Assembly (NCBI GenBank): GCA_040839025.1
Contig: JBFPJN010000003.1
Location: forward strand, 186,001-250,000
Reading direction: 5' to 3'
From: Alphaproteobacteria bacterium LSUCC0719
GTDB taxonomy: Bacteria; Pseudomonadota; Alphaproteobacteria; Puniceispirillales; Puniceispirillaceae
DNA length: 64,000 bases
In this document: piece after piece, positions 52,713 through 62,071 of the stretch
Layout of the letters: every line of letters begins with the position of its first letter
How positions within the stretch are numbered: the first letter of the stretch is position 1
The notes under the pieces: generated by a model
What the model saw: only the letters and a program-made list of their open reading frames with translations
Told to the model about the DNA's origin: nothing
Database searches by the model: none
Translations under genes and position numbers: made by a program

Positions 52713-53528
52713 ATGGTCACTTCCGACATCAACATGCAATCGGCGGACGTGCAATCGGCGGACATGCAGCCGGTGGATCCGAACCGACCGCGCCTGATCT
52801 CGCGCCAGGAAGGTCTGGTGGCAAGCGGCATCGGCAAAAGCTTCAGCGGCAAGCGGGTTGTCCGCAACGTGTCGATGCAGCTCAAGCGTGGTGAAGCTGT
52901 TGGATTGCTTGGGCCCAACGGGGCCGGCAAGACGACAACATTCCATATCCTTGTTGGACTGCTTCCCGCGGACGAGGGCAATGTACAGTTCGATGGAACG
53001 GAAATCACCGACCTGCCCGTGTTCCAGCGGGCGCGTCTGGGACTTGGCTATCTGCCCCAGGAATCCAGCATTTTCCGCGGTCTGACCGTTGAGCAGAACA
53101 TCCGCGCCGTGCTGGAGACGACCGAAGGCTCGAAAAGTGACCACGACGCCATTCTCGACGATCTGATGGCCGAATTCTCGATCGCCCATCTGCGCAACAC
53201 AGCCTCGGTCAATCTGTCCGGTGGTGAGCGCCGGCGGCTGGAAATTGCGCGGGCGCTGGCAATGCGACCGACATTCCTGTTGCTTGACGAACCGCTGGCC
53301 GGAATCGACCCGATCGCCCTGACCGACATCCGGAATCTGATCGCCCAGCTGAAAATGCACGGGCTCGGTGTTCTCATCACCGATCACAATGTTCGCGAGA
53401 CACTGGACATCGTCGACCGGGCCTACATCATTCACGACGGCACGGTGTTGATGGAAGGCACCCCTGACGAGGTGATTGGCCACCAGGGCGTTCGCAAGGT
53501 GTATCTTGGCGATCAATTCTCGATCTGA
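52713..53528 (+). CDS. lptB: LPS export ABC transporter ATPase LptB
   Basis: 271 residues. Walker A is GPNGAGKTTT, the Q-loop is in YLPQESSIFR, the signature is NLSGGERRRLEIARAL, Walker B is FLLLDEPLAGIDP and the H-loop lies in ITDHNVRETLDIVDRAYI. This matches LptB closely. The first 15 residues hold a near-perfect repeat (MQSADVQSADMQPVD) made by a 15-bp DNA duplication, unlike most LptB proteins. It powers LPS extraction from the inner membrane with LptF and LptG. Confidence 0.96.
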   Translation: MVTSDINMQSADVQSADMQPVDPNRPRLISRQEGLVASGIGKSFSGKRVVRNVSMQLKRGEAVGLLGPNGAGKTTTFHILVGLLPADEGNVQFDGTEITDLPVFQRARLGLGYLPQESSIFRGLTVEQNIRAVLETTEGSKSDHDAILDDLMAEFSIAHLRNTASVNLSGGERRRLEIARALAMRPTFLLLDEPLAGIDPIALTDIRNLIAQLKMHGLGVLITDHNVRETLDIVDRAYIIHDGTVLMEGTPDEVIGHQGVRKVYLGDQFSI

Positions 53529-53645
53529 AGAATCGATTCTCAATCTGAAATTGTCCCACCGACGAAACCATGCCCGGTCGGCTGGCGGCCCGGATGCCCG
53601 GAACGCCGCGATGACCGGGGATCTGCGCGACCTCGCGATGCGTGC

Positions 53646-53674
53646 TTGACAGGCATCCATCTTGCTTCTAGGTT
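53646..53674 (+). promoter_or_regulatory. Possible promoter of ptsN
   Basis: TTGACA at 53646-53651 and TAGGTT at 53669-53674 with a 17-base spacer, about 80 bases before the ptsN start. The -35 is perfect; the -10 is weak. Confidence 0.35.
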
Positions 53675-53752
53675 CCCGCCACCTTGCCAAGGGCAGCGGC
53701 ATCACAGCCTGCTTCACCCAACGCACCCCGACGATATTTTGAGTGCCATTTC

Positions 53753-54202
53753 ATGATTCGAACGGACCTGATGCCGGGCATCTTCTTGTGCCGGCATGCG
53801 GTAACGAGCAAGAAGCAGCTCCTTGAAAGCCTGTGTTGCCGTGTGGCGCGCCATGCCGATCTGTGCGAACGGCTAATCCTTGATTCGGTGATCGAGCGCG
53901 AAAAGCTGGGCAGCACCGCGATCGGTCACGGCATCGCGCTGCCGCACGCAACCATCACCGGCGCGACAGAGACATATTCGCTGCTGGCGACCCTTGAAAA
54001 GCCGGTCGATTTCGACAGTCCCGACGGCAAGCCGGTTGACATTGTCATGCTTGTTCTTGGCAGTGACCAGGACAATGGCGGCCATCTGGCCACGCTTGGC
54101 CTTGCATCGCGCCAGCTTCGGGCCTCGATTGACATCCTGCGGGCGGCGGACAGCGAAGCGGCATTGCGCGAGGCGGTGACCGGCCAGCTTGCGGCCGCCT
54201 GA
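53753..54202 (+). CDS. ptsN: PTS IIA-like nitrogen regulatory protein (EIIA-Ntr)
   Basis: 149 residues from ATG 53753, the usual length; the frame is open upstream to 53684, but that part does not look like the family. The phospho-acceptor is His65 in HGIALPHATITG. The rest matches the EIIA mannitol/Ntr fold (LATLEKPVDFDSPDGKPVDI, VMLVLGSDQD). It acts in the nitrogen phosphotransferase relay and in potassium and stress control. In many proteobacteria rpoN and hpf lie between lptB and ptsN; here both are absent. Confidence 0.9.
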   Translation: MIRTDLMPGIFLCRHAVTSKKQLLESLCCRVARHADLCERLILDSVIEREKLGSTAIGHGIALPHATITGATETYSLLATLEKPVDFDSPDGKPVDIVMLVLGSDQDNGGHLATLGLASRQLRASIDILRAADSEAALREAVTGQLAAA

Positions 54203-54257
54203 CCCCACCCCGCACAGAATATCAAAGCCGAATATCAAAGCCGAATATCCGAAAAGC

Positions 54258-54286
54258 AAAAACCCGCCTCACGGCGGGTTTTTTTG
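54258..54286. terminator. Bidirectional intrinsic terminator
   Basis: AACCCGCC-TCAC-GGCGGGTT, an 8-bp stem flanked by A-run on the left and T-run on the right. It can terminate ptsN (plus) and the tRNA-Ala transcript (minus). Confidence 0.92.
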
Positions 54287-54293
54287 AAGCGGT

Positions 54294-54369
<76 letters not shown>

Positions 54370-54378
54370 GTCACATGT

Positions 54379-54402
54379 GATCTCGCGATCTCGCGATCTC
54401 GC
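54379..54402. repeat. 8-bp tandem repeat upstream of tRNA-Ala
   Basis: GATCTCGC three times in perfect tandem, just 10 bases upstream of the tRNA 5' end on the minus strand. It lies where the tRNA promoter -10 region should be. Confidence 0.85.
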
Positions 54403-54516
54403 AATCAATGGTCAGGTGATCCAACCGGTCGTGCCGCGGGCCAGGCCCGGACGCCCCACTGTCTATCCCACCCTGCACCGGGCGGGCAAGAAAAAAATGG
54501 TGGCTGAACGGGGTGC

Positions 54517-54909
54517 CTATTCGTCGTCCTTGGGAATGCCGGTGATGATCCCGTCCTCTTCATCAAGATCATCGTCAATCAGCCCGGCATCGTCATCATC
54601 GCTGACATCGATATCATCATCATCGAAGCCGACATCATCATCCGACTTGTCATCTACAGATGTATCGTCGTCGGTCTGCGTTTCATCTTCGTCGTTTGCC
54701 GTAATATCATCCGCCAGGTCTGCGGCAGCGGCCTTGCCGGCCTTGCTGTCACTTTTCAGCGCGGCACGGCCACGGCGGCTGCGGACCACGAGTTCGGGGT
54801 CGAATTCAGTCTGACACCCGGGGCAGATGATGGGTGTCCGGTTAAAATCATAATAGCGCATGCCGCATGAAAGGCAGCTACGCTTCAGGCCAAGTTCAGC
54901 TTTCGCCAT
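54517..54909 (-). CDS. TIGR02300-type FYDLN acid-domain protein
   Basis: 130 residues. The N-terminal zinc-ribbon-like part has Cys12, Cys15, Cys29 and Cys32 (SCLSCG ... CPGC) and the RYYDFNRTPIICPGC core from which the family takes its name. The C-terminal 70 residues are almost entirely Asp and Glu. The family is confined to alphaproteobacteria and has unknown function. It is divergent from aroA, as commonly seen. Confidence 0.92.
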   Translation of the reverse strand: MAKAELGLKRSCLSCGMRYYDFNRTPIICPGCQTEFDPELVVRSRRGRAALKSDSKAGKAAAADLADDITANDEDETQTDDDTSVDDKSDDDVGFDDDDIDVSDDDDAGLIDDDLDEEDGIITGIPKDDE

Positions 54910-55256
54910 GATATAAACCTATTCAAGCCGCGCCCACCGCCACCGGCAGCAGGCTGGGTGACACACAAACAGGGTGTCCAGCACGGACGCCATAGTGCGA
55001 TTTGATACAAATTGGCATCGCTGTCAAAAACAAATTTCGCACCTGTGACAATAAATCGGCTGTCGGCGCGGTGATATCGGCACACGGCGCGCCTGTTCGC
55101 CGCATCATTGCCTACCGGCGGACCCTATCATTGCCTACCGGCGGACCGTATCATTGCCTACCGGCGGACAAGGATGTTATCACTGCGCGCAACAAATTCC
55201 CGAAAGCGCCGGGACCATTCAGGGTCGCGGTGCCAAGACAGAAAGTGCCCGTAAAG
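54910..55256. other. Divergent intergenic region upstream of aroA with tandem repeats
   Basis: No supported gene. It contains the 23-bp repeats at 55107-55174. The promoters for the FYDLN-type gene and for the aroA operon must lie here, but no strong -35/-10 pair is evident by eye. Confidence 0.5.
55107..55174. repeat. 23-bp tandem repeat, three copies, upstream of aroA
   Basis: Units begin ATTGCCTACCGGCGGACC at 55107, 55130 and 55153; the first two differ by one base and the third diverges at its end. The spacing of 23 bases places each copy about two DNA turns apart. Confidence 0.92.
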
Positions 55257-56612
55257 ATGTCAGGCGACAAATCGCTCACCACCCAGGATACCCTCGAGTC
55301 AGGACGCCATGCCGGTCTGTCGGGGCGCTTTGATGTTCCGGGGGATAAATCGATCTCCCATCGCTCGCTGATCCTTGGTGGTCTGGCTATCGGAACCACA
55401 AAGGTTGATGGCCTGCTCGAGGGCGACGACGTCATGGCAACAGGCCGTGCCATGCAGGCGCTTGGGGCCACCATCACCCGCGATGACGCCGGCAGCTGGC
55501 ATGTCACCGGGGTTGGAACATCGGGCCTTGTCTCGCCAACCAGCCCGCTCGACCTCGGCAATAGCGGCACCGGTGTACGATTGTTGATGGGGGTTGTTGC
55601 CGGCCAGCCGCTGACAGCGACCTTCTGCGGTGATGAATCGCTCAGCCGTCGTCCGATGGCGCGTGTCACAGACCCGCTTGCCGCGATGGGCGCCAGCATT
55701 ACCGCGCGTGACGGTGACAGGCTGCCGGTGACGATCACCGGTGCCGACACGCCGCTGGCAGCAGACCACACCAGCAAGGTTGCCTCGGCGCAGATCAAAT
55801 CGGCTGTTCTGCTGGCGGCCCTGAATGCGCGCGGCACCAGCATCGTGCGCGAACCGACCGCATCGCGCGATCACACCGAAGCCATGCTGCGGCATTTCGG
55901 GGCGACAGTTCGCTCGCATACCGATGCTGACGGCACACATGTTGTTGAGCTGGAGGGCGAGGCAACCCTGAAATCAAGGGATATCATGGTGCCGCGAGAC
56001 CCCTCGTCCGCCGCCTTTCCGATGGTGGCAGCCCTGATAACCGAGGGAAGCCACCTGACGATTCCGTCTGTTGGCATGAACCCGCTGCGCACAGGCCTGA
56101 TCCAGACCCTGATCGATATGGGCGGGGATATCACGATCACCAACCGGCGAACGGAAGGCGGCGAGGATGTCGCCGATCTGGAAGTGCGCCACAGCCAGCT
56201 TCACGGCATTGACGTGCCCCCGATGCGGGCTGCTTCGATGATTGATGAATATCCAATCCTTGCCATTGCCGCCACCCAGGCCACGGGCGTCACCCGCATG
56301 CTTGGCGTCGAAGAACTGCGGGTCAAGGAAACCGACCGCATCGCCGTCGTTGCCGACGGCATTGCCGCCGCAGGCGGATCCGTCACCTATGACGAGGACA
56401 GCATGACCGTGACGGGAAGCACCATCGCTGGTGGTATCAGCATCGATTCGCAGCATGATCACCGGATCGCGATGTCATTTCTGACACTCGGCATGGTTTC
56501 GCAGGCACCAATCACGGTCACCGGTTGCGGCACCATCAACACCAGCTTTCCGGGTTTTGCCGACAGCATGAACCGTTGCGGCGCGGCGCTGCGTGCCGGC
56601 GCCACAGCATGA
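55257..56612 (+). CDS. aroA: 3-phosphoshikimate 1-carboxyvinyltransferase (EPSP synthase)
   Basis: 451 residues from ATG 55257; the frame is open to 55002, but the upstream part contains the tandem repeats. It transfers enolpyruvyl from PEP to shikimate 3-phosphate in the shikimate pathway. Signatures: PGDKSISHRSL near residue 25, LGNSGTGVRLLMG, and EELRVKETDRI near the C-terminus. The LGNSGTGVRL form resembles the alphaproteobacterial class. The stop overlaps the cmk start as ATGA. Confidence 0.96.
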   Translation: MSGDKSLTTQDTLESGRHAGLSGRFDVPGDKSISHRSLILGGLAIGTTKVDGLLEGDDVMATGRAMQALGATITRDDAGSWHVTGVGTSGLVSPTSPLDLGNSGTGVRLLMGVVAGQPLTATFCGDESLSRRPMARVTDPLAAMGASITARDGDRLPVTITGADTPLAADHTSKVASAQIKSAVLLAALNARGTSIVREPTASRDHTEAMLRHFGATVRSHTDADGTHVVELEGEATLKSRDIMVPRDPSSAAFPMVAALITEGSHLTIPSVGMNPLRTGLIQTLIDMGGDITITNRRTEGGEDVADLEVRHSQLHGIDVPPMRAASMIDEYPILAIAATQATGVTRMLGVEELRVKETDRIAVVADGIAAAGGSVTYDEDSMTVTGSTIAGGISIDSQHDHRIAMSFLTLGMVSQAPITVTGCGTINTSFPGFADSMNRCGAALRAGATA

Positions 56613-57250
56613 TCATCGCCGTCGACGGATCGGCTGCCAGCGGCAAGGGCACGCTTGCCAAACGGCTGGCGGCGCATTTCAATCTGGCGCATCTTGATAC
56701 GGGATCGCTCTATCGCTGTTTGGCGCTCCATCTTCTCGAAAATGGTCAAACTCCTGAAAAAATTCAGGAAAATCTGGCCGCTTCCGCGATAGACACGCTT
56801 GATCTGGCAATGGCAGGCACGCCGGCAATCCGCACTGACAATGTTGCCGGCATGGCATCGGTCATTGCCGCCATGCCAGCAGTCAGGCAGAATTTTCTGG
56901 CCTTCCAGCGCCGCTTTGCCAGTGATACGCCTGCGCATGACGGTGCCATTCTGGATGGTCGTGATATCGGCAGCGTGATCCTGCCGGACGCCGATTTCAA
57001 ATTCTTTATCGATGCCGATCTGGAAGAACGTGCAAGACGACGCAGCCAGGAGTTGCAAGACGCCGGGCAATCCGTTATGTTCCGCGACGTTCTCGAGGAT
57101 ATGCGGGATCGGGACCGGCGCGACCGGGAGCGGAATACGGCGCCTTTGAAGGCGGCAGACGACGCGATGATCATCGACACGACAAGGCTCGACGCGGACG
57201 GCGTGTTCGCCGCAGCGGTAAGCCATATCGAAAATCAGCGGGAACGATAG
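56609..57250 (+). CDS. cmk: Cytidylate kinase
   Basis: 213 residues from ATG 56609, coupled to aroA by ATGA. Walker A is VDGSAASGKGTLAKRLA, then the TGSLYR substrate motif, LDGRDIGSVILPDA and the RDRRDRERNTAPLK lid. It phosphorylates CMP and dCMP. The order aroA-cmk-rpsA is conserved in proteobacteria. Confidence 0.96.
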   Translation: MIIAVDGSAASGKGTLAKRLAAHFNLAHLDTGSLYRCLALHLLENGQTPEKIQENLAASAIDTLDLAMAGTPAIRTDNVAGMASVIAAMPAVRQNFLAFQRRFASDTPAHDGAILDGRDIGSVILPDADFKFFIDADLEERARRRSQELQDAGQSVMFRDVLEDMRDRDRRDRERNTAPLKAADDAMIIDTTRLDADGVFAAAVSHIENQRER

Positions 57251-57497
57251 ACCGGAGGGCCGGCAGACTGAACGGCCGACCCTTCTTGTGTGAAACAGAC
57301 AACGCTGGCGGCAAACCAACCATTCGCCACCAAAAACCCGGCCTGGGTTTCCTTGATCCGCAGCATGCGGACCGTGACGGCAGATCGTTGCGGGGAAATC
57401 TTGTTCAGCTTGACCGGCCCTCATCGCCAGCTGAGGAACAACAGGCCATCCACCGGCATGATGCCGGGCAGGGCCGCAGGCGAAAACGGAGATTTTT

Positions 57498-59213
57498 TTG
57501 ACATCCCAGAACACGTCCGCAGCTGACGCTGCAACAGAGAATTTTGCCGATCTTCTTGCTGAGAGCTTTGGCGAAAACACCAACATCGAGGGCAGTGTCG
57601 TTCGCGGCTTTGTCGTCGGCGTCGAGGGTGAAGCCGTCATCATCGATGTGGGCCTGAAATCGGAGGGCCGCGTTCCGCTGAAGGAACTGACAACCCCCGG
57701 CCAGGCACCGAACATCAATGTCGGCGACGAGATCGAGGTCTATGTCGAGCGCATGGAGGACAAGAATGGTCAGGCCATGCTGTCGCGCGACAAGGCACGT
57801 CGCGAAGAGGCATGGGGCCTTCTTGAGGCATCCTTTGAAAAGCAGGAACGCGTTACCGGCGTCATTTTCGGCAAGGTCAAGGGTGGCTTCACCGTTGATC
57901 TGTCGGGTGCCACAGCCTTCCTTCCCGGCAGCCAGGTCGACATCCGGCCGGTCCGCGACCTCGGACCGCTGATGGGAACCCCGCAGCCCTTCCAGATTCT
58001 GAAGATCGACCGTCGTCGCGGCAACATTGTCGTGTCCAGGCGGGCCGTTCTGGAAGAATCCCGGGCCGAAGCCCGTTCGGAGCTTGTCTCCAACCTTCAG
58101 GAAGGTCAGGTCCTTCAGGGCGTGGTCAAGAACATCACCGATTACGGCGCGTTCGTCGATCTTGGTGGTGTCGACGGCCTGCTGCACGTGACCGACATTG
58201 CATGGCAGCGTATCAGCCATCCGTCGGAAGCCCTGCAGATTGGCGAAACCGTCGAGGTTCAGGTCATCCGCTTCAACCCGGAAACACAGCGTATTTCGCT
58301 TGGCATGAAGCAGCTTCAGTCCGACCCGTGGGAAAGTGTCGAAGGCAAGTTCCCGATCGGCATGAAGCTGGAAGGCCGCGTGACCAACATCACCGACTAT
58401 GGCGCGTTTGTTGAACTCGAAGCCGGCGTTGAAGGTCTTGTCCATGTGTCAGAAATGAGCTGGACCAAGAAAAACGTCCATCCTGGCAAGATCGTCTCGA
58501 CCAGCCAGCAGGTGGAAGTGATGGTTCTCGACGTCGATCTCTCGAAGCGTCGTATTTCGCTTGGCCTGAAACAGTGCAGCGGCAATCCGTGGGAAGAGTA
58601 CAGCACGGCGAATCCAGCTGGTACCGAGATCGAGGGTGAAATTCGCAACATCACCGAATTCGGCCTGTTTGTCGGCCTGACCGAGGAGATCGATGGTCTT
58701 GTCCACCTGTCCGACATCAGCTGGGATGTGACCGGTGAAGCCGCGCTTGAAGGCTTTTCCAAGGGTGACATGGTGAAAGCCAAGATCCTGGATGTCGATA
58801 TCGACAAGGAGCGTATCTCGCTTGGCATCAAGCAGCTGACAGACGATCCGTTTGCCGGCCAGATGGACAACCATCGCAAGGGCGAGGCTGTGACCTGTAC
58901 GGTTACCGCGCTGACCGACAATGGTATCGAAGTCAGTGTCGGCGAATCGCTGACCGGCTTTATCCGCCGTGCCGATCTCAGCCGTGACCGTGCCGAGCAG
59001 CGCTCCGACCGTTTTGCCGTTGGCGAGAAGGTCGATGCCGTGATCACCAACATCGACAAGAAGAGCCGCAAGCTCACCCTGTCGATCAAGGCACGCGAAA
59101 CAGCCGAGGAAAAGCAGGCTGTCGAGGAGTATGGCTCTTCCGACAGCGGGGCCAGCCTTGGTGACATTCTCGGCGCTGCCCTCGCGAAGCGCGAATCAGG
59201 CGACGACGAGTAA
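57498..59213 (+). CDS. rpsA: 30S ribosomal protein S1
   Basis: 571 residues, normal for S1, with six S1 RNA-binding domains of about 70 residues each. The four later repeats show the family lines ITDYGAFVDLGG, DGLLHVTDI and QRISLGMKQ or their variants. The start codon is TTG at 57498, with CGGAGA 6 bases upstream; no ATG or GTG gives a sensible N-terminus. A TTG start and the 247-base leader hint at translational control of S1 (inference). Confidence 0.96.
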   Translation: MTSQNTSAADAATENFADLLAESFGENTNIEGSVVRGFVVGVEGEAVIIDVGLKSEGRVPLKELTTPGQAPNINVGDEIEVYVERMEDKNGQAMLSRDKARREEAWGLLEASFEKQERVTGVIFGKVKGGFTVDLSGATAFLPGSQVDIRPVRDLGPLMGTPQPFQILKIDRRRGNIVVSRRAVLEESRAEARSELVSNLQEGQVLQGVVKNITDYGAFVDLGGVDGLLHVTDIAWQRISHPSEALQIGETVEVQVIRFNPETQRISLGMKQLQSDPWESVEGKFPIGMKLEGRVTNITDYGAFVELEAGVEGLVHVSEMSWTKKNVHPGKIVSTSQQVEVMVLDVDLSKRRISLGLKQCSGNPWEEYSTANPAGTEIEGEIRNITEFGLFVGLTEEIDGLVHLSDISWDVTGEAALEGFSKGDMVKAKILDVDIDKERISLGIKQLTDDPFAGQMDNHRKGEAVTCTVTALTDNGIEVSVGESLTGFIRRADLSRDRAEQRSDRFAVGEKVDAVITNIDKKSRKLTLSIKARETAEEKQAVEEYGSSDSGASLGDILGAALAKRESGDDE

Positions 59214-59230
59214 GCCTGACACAACATTCC

Positions 59231-59273
59231 GGGACGAATCGGCGCTGATGGCATCGATTCGTCCCCTTTTTTT
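59231..59273 (+). terminator. Intrinsic terminator of rpsA
   Basis: An 11-bp perfect stem (GGGACGAATCG / CGATTCGTCCC) with a 13-base loop, then C and seven T residues, 17 bases after the rpsA stop codon. Confidence 0.93.
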
Positions 59274-59423
59274 ATGCCCTGACGCCCGCCGTTCCGGGAA
59301 TTTTCACCCCGGAAACACCTCAAAAGCCGAAAACCAGCGGCATCAACCGGCAAGATTGTTGACCTGCCAGACCCCAAAGGGCATGCTGAACCAAATTTCC
59401 CTTTGATTACAGTAGGTGTGGCC

Positions 59424-59702
59424 GTGACACGTTCGGAACTAATCGCCAGGCTGGCGGCGAAGAACCCTGCTTTGTATCACCGTGACATTGAAAGGCTGGT
59501 GGGAACCATCCTTGACGAGATCGGTGGTGCGCTGGAACGCGGCGATCGTGTTGAGCTGCGTGGCTTCGGGGCTTTTTCTGTCCGTCACCGCAAGGCGCGT
59601 ACCGGCAGGAACCCGCGAACCGGGGCCAGCGTCGAAGTTGCCGAGAAGAAAGTACCTTTCTTCAAGATGGGCAAGGGTATGCGTGAGCGGTTGAACCGCT
59701 GA
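59424..59702 (+). CDS. ihfB: Integration host factor beta subunit
   Basis: 92 residues from GTG 59424, which gives the family N-terminus [11 protein letters not shown]; a TTG at 59403 is also in frame. Features of the HU/IHF fold: [32 protein letters not shown] and the DNA-intercalating GRNPRTG arm, followed by [14 protein letters not shown]. It bends DNA at specific sites with IHF-alpha, which is not in the window. Confidence 0.95.
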   Translation: MTRSELIARLAAKNPALYHRDIERLVGTILDEIGGALERGDRVELRGFGAFSVRHRKARTGRNPRTGASVEVAEKKVPFFKMGKGMRERLNR

Positions 59703-59714
59703 TTGATCACGGCC

Positions 59715-60062
59715 ATGCGTTTCATAGGCCGTTTTTTCTGGGTGATCATCTCGCTTGGCACGATTGTGTTGGCGATGGTCTTTGCCGCCTCCAACAATCA
59801 CATGGTCATTGTGAAGCTGTGGCCGCTGGCCGGCCAGCTTGAGCTGGCCATATGGATGCTGACACTCGGTGCGATCTGTGCCGGCGCGGTCATTGGTGGC
59901 GGTCTTGTCTGGCTTTCACTTGTCGCGGCGCGGTCACGCAACTGGCGGCTGAAGCGCCAGCTCGGCAAGGCCGAGCAACGCGCCAACACCGCCGAAACAA
60001 GACTGGCGGAGATGGAACAGGGCAAGACCACGACACCACCCGTCCTTGGAGGCCATTCATGA
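59715..60062 (+). CDS. LapA-like (DUF1049) membrane protein
   Basis: 115 residues from ATG 59715. Two membrane helices (FWVIISLGTIVLAMVFAASN and ELAIWMLTLGAICAGAVIGG) are followed by a basic, helical cytoplasmic tail (RLKRQLGKAEQRANTAETRL). This matches LapA/YciS, in E. coli linked to LPS assembly regulation. Located between ihfB and trpF, as in related genomes; ATGA overlap with trpF. Confidence 0.88.
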   Translation: MRFIGRFFWVIISLGTIVLAMVFAASNNHMVIVKLWPLAGQLELAIWMLTLGAICAGAVIGGGLVWLSLVAARSRNWRLKRQLGKAEQRANTAETRLAEMEQGKTTTPPVLGGHS

Positions 60063-60739
60063 CGCCGCAACAGGCGCTGGATACATCCATCGCGGTAAAG
60101 GTGTGCGGCATCGGCACGACCGGAGACTATGATGTCTGCCGGGATGCCGGCGCCGCCTTTGTGGGGATGGTGTTCTATCCACGTTCACCACGGCACCTTG
60201 ACCTTGCAACAGCGCGGACGCTGGCCGACCATGCCGACCGGACCGCGCCGCATGCCGCGGCCCCCGCCCGTGTTGCCCTGACCGTCGACATGGAGGATGA
60301 CGGCCTTGCCGCCGTGATTGAGGCCGCGCGTCCGGACTATCTGCAGCTTCACGGCGATGAAACACCCGAACGCGCCAGCCGGATCCGTGATCGATTCGAC
60401 CTGCCGCTGATCCGCGCCATCCGGGTGGCGGGATCTGCCGACCTTGAGATCTGCGGTTCCTGGGACGGGATTGCCGAGTGGCTGCTTTTCGACGCCAAGG
60501 GGGATCCCAGCGGTCTGCCGGGCGGCACCGGCCATGTGTTCGACTGGACGCTGCTTGCCAACCATGCCGGGCAGACAAGATGGATGCTTGCCGGCGGCCT
60601 GTCCCAGCAGAATGTCGCACGGGCCATTGCGGTCACCGGGGCCAGCGCCGTTGATGTCTCCAGCGGCGTTGAATCGGCACCCGGAAAAAAAGACGCAGAC
60701 CGCATTCGCAACTTTGTCTTGGCGGCCCAGCTGGGGTAG
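60059..60739 (+). CDS. trpF: Phosphoribosylanthranilate isomerase
   Basis: 226 residues, a single (beta/alpha)8 barrel. ATG 60059 overlaps the lapA stop. The catalytic Cys16 lies in VKVCGI; other motifs are [29 protein letters not shown], and the phosphate-binding [10 protein letters not shown] with AVDVSSGVE. It converts N-(5-phosphoribosyl)anthranilate to CdRP in tryptophan synthesis. trpB and trpA follow directly. Confidence 0.96.
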   Translation: MTPQQALDTSIAVKVCGIGTTGDYDVCRDAGAAFVGMVFYPRSPRHLDLATARTLADHADRTAPHAAAPARVALTVDMEDDGLAAVIEAARPDYLQLHGDETPERASRIRDRFDLPLIRAIRVAGSADLEICGSWDGIAEWLLFDAKGDPSGLPGGTGHVFDWTLLANHAGQTRWMLAGGLSQQNVARAIAVTGASAVDVSSGVESAPGKKDADRIRNFVLAAQLG

Positions 60740-60791
60740 ATTTCCGCTTTCACACCAACACGCGGCGACCAGCGCCTCGACCGGATGGACC

Positions 60792-62015
60792 ATGACCGAT
60801 ATCAACATGAATTCCCTGCGCAACCAGCCCGACGAGCGAGGCCGCTTTGGCATGCATGGCGGGCGCTTTGTCGCTGAAACATTGATGCCTCTGATCCTGC
60901 AGGTGGAAAGCGCCTACAAGGCGGCCCAGAGCGATAAAGAATTCGCCGACGAGCTTGCCTATTACCAGACGCATTATGTGGGACGGCCAAGCCCGCTATA
61001 TTTCGCCGAGCGACTGACGGCGCATTATGGCGGTGCCAAGCTGTATCTGAAGCGCGACGAGCTGAACCATACCGGCGCGCACAAGATCAACAACGTTCTC
61101 GGACAGGCGCTGCTTGCCAAGCGGATGGGCAAGACAAGGATCATCGCCGAGACAGGTGCCGGCCAGCACGGTGTCGCCACCGCCACGGCATGCGCCCTGT
61201 TCGACATGGAATGCGAAGTCTTCATGGGTGAAGAGGATGTGCGTCGGCAAAAGCCGAATGTCGACCGGATGCGGCTTCTGGGTGCCAAGGTTCATCCGGT
61301 GACATCGGGAACCGGCACGCTGAAGGACGCCATGAACGAGGCGCTGCGCTACTGGGTGGCGAATGCCGAGACGCATTTCTACATCATCGGCACTGTTGCC
61401 GGACCACATCCCTATCCACAGATGGTGCGTGATTTCCAGTCGGTGATTGGCCGTGAGGCCCGCCAGCAGATTATGGATGCCGAGGGACGCCTGCCCGACA
61501 CCATCGTTGCCTGTATCGGCGGCGGGTCGAACGCGATGGGGCTGTTCCATCCCTTCCTTGACGATGATTCGGTGCGGATCTTCGGTGTCGAGGCGGCCGG
61601 CAAGGGTATCCCGTCCGGACTCCACGCAGCCTCGCTGACAGGTGGCACGCCGGGCGTTCTGCATGGCAACCGGACCTATCTGCTGCAGAATGAAGATGGC
61701 CAGATCATTGACGCACATTCCATTTCAGCGGGTCTGGACTATCCGGGGATCGGCCCGGAACATTCATGGCTCCATGATATGAAACGGGTCGAATATGTCA
61801 GCGCCACGGACGAAGAGGCGCTTGATGCGTTCCAACTGTGTTCACGCCTGGAAGGCATCATCCCGGCGCTTGAGCCATCGCACGCCCTGTCTTTTGTCGG
61901 CACGATCATCGGCGACATGGACAAGGACGAGATCGTGATCCTCAACATGTGTGGACGCGGCGACAAGGACCTTGGTGCGGTGCTGCCGATGCTCGAGGAA
62001 CGCGGCAAGCTTTGA
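60792..62015 (+). CDS. trpB: Tryptophan synthase beta chain
   Basis: 407 residues from ATG 60792, with GGATGG just upstream; frame open upstream is the antiphase of trpF. The PLP lysine is Lys98 in HTGAHKINN; the substrate loop ETGAGQHG and the phosphate-binding GGGSNAMG are present. It condenses indole with L-serine to tryptophan. The alpha subunit is encoded 56 bases downstream. Confidence 0.97.
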   Translation: MTDINMNSLRNQPDERGRFGMHGGRFVAETLMPLILQVESAYKAAQSDKEFADELAYYQTHYVGRPSPLYFAERLTAHYGGAKLYLKRDELNHTGAHKINNVLGQALLAKRMGKTRIIAETGAGQHGVATATACALFDMECEVFMGEEDVRRQKPNVDRMRLLGAKVHPVTSGTGTLKDAMNEALRYWVANAETHFYIIGTVAGPHPYPQMVRDFQSVIGREARQQIMDAEGRLPDTIVACIGGGSNAMGLFHPFLDDDSVRIFGVEAAGKGIPSGLHAASLTGGTPGVLHGNRTYLLQNEDGQIIDAHSISAGLDYPGIGPEHSWLHDMKRVEYVSATDEEALDAFQLCSRLEGIIPALEPSHALSFVGTIIGDMDKDEIVILNMCGRGDKDLGAVLPMLEERGKL

Positions 62016-62071
62016 GCCATCAGACGCGGCCAGCCGAACGGGCCGCCATTCAAGACGGAAAGACCCTGAAA

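Noticed and set aside
55107-55174. CRISPR or attachment site at the 23-bp repeats
   Set aside because: No spacers, no integrase and no tRNA end are involved; they are simple tandem copies.
56459-59377. Three long minus-strand open frames opposite cmk and rpsA
   Set aside because: cmk and rpsA are certain, and the opposite frames have no ribosome binding site or recognisable domain.
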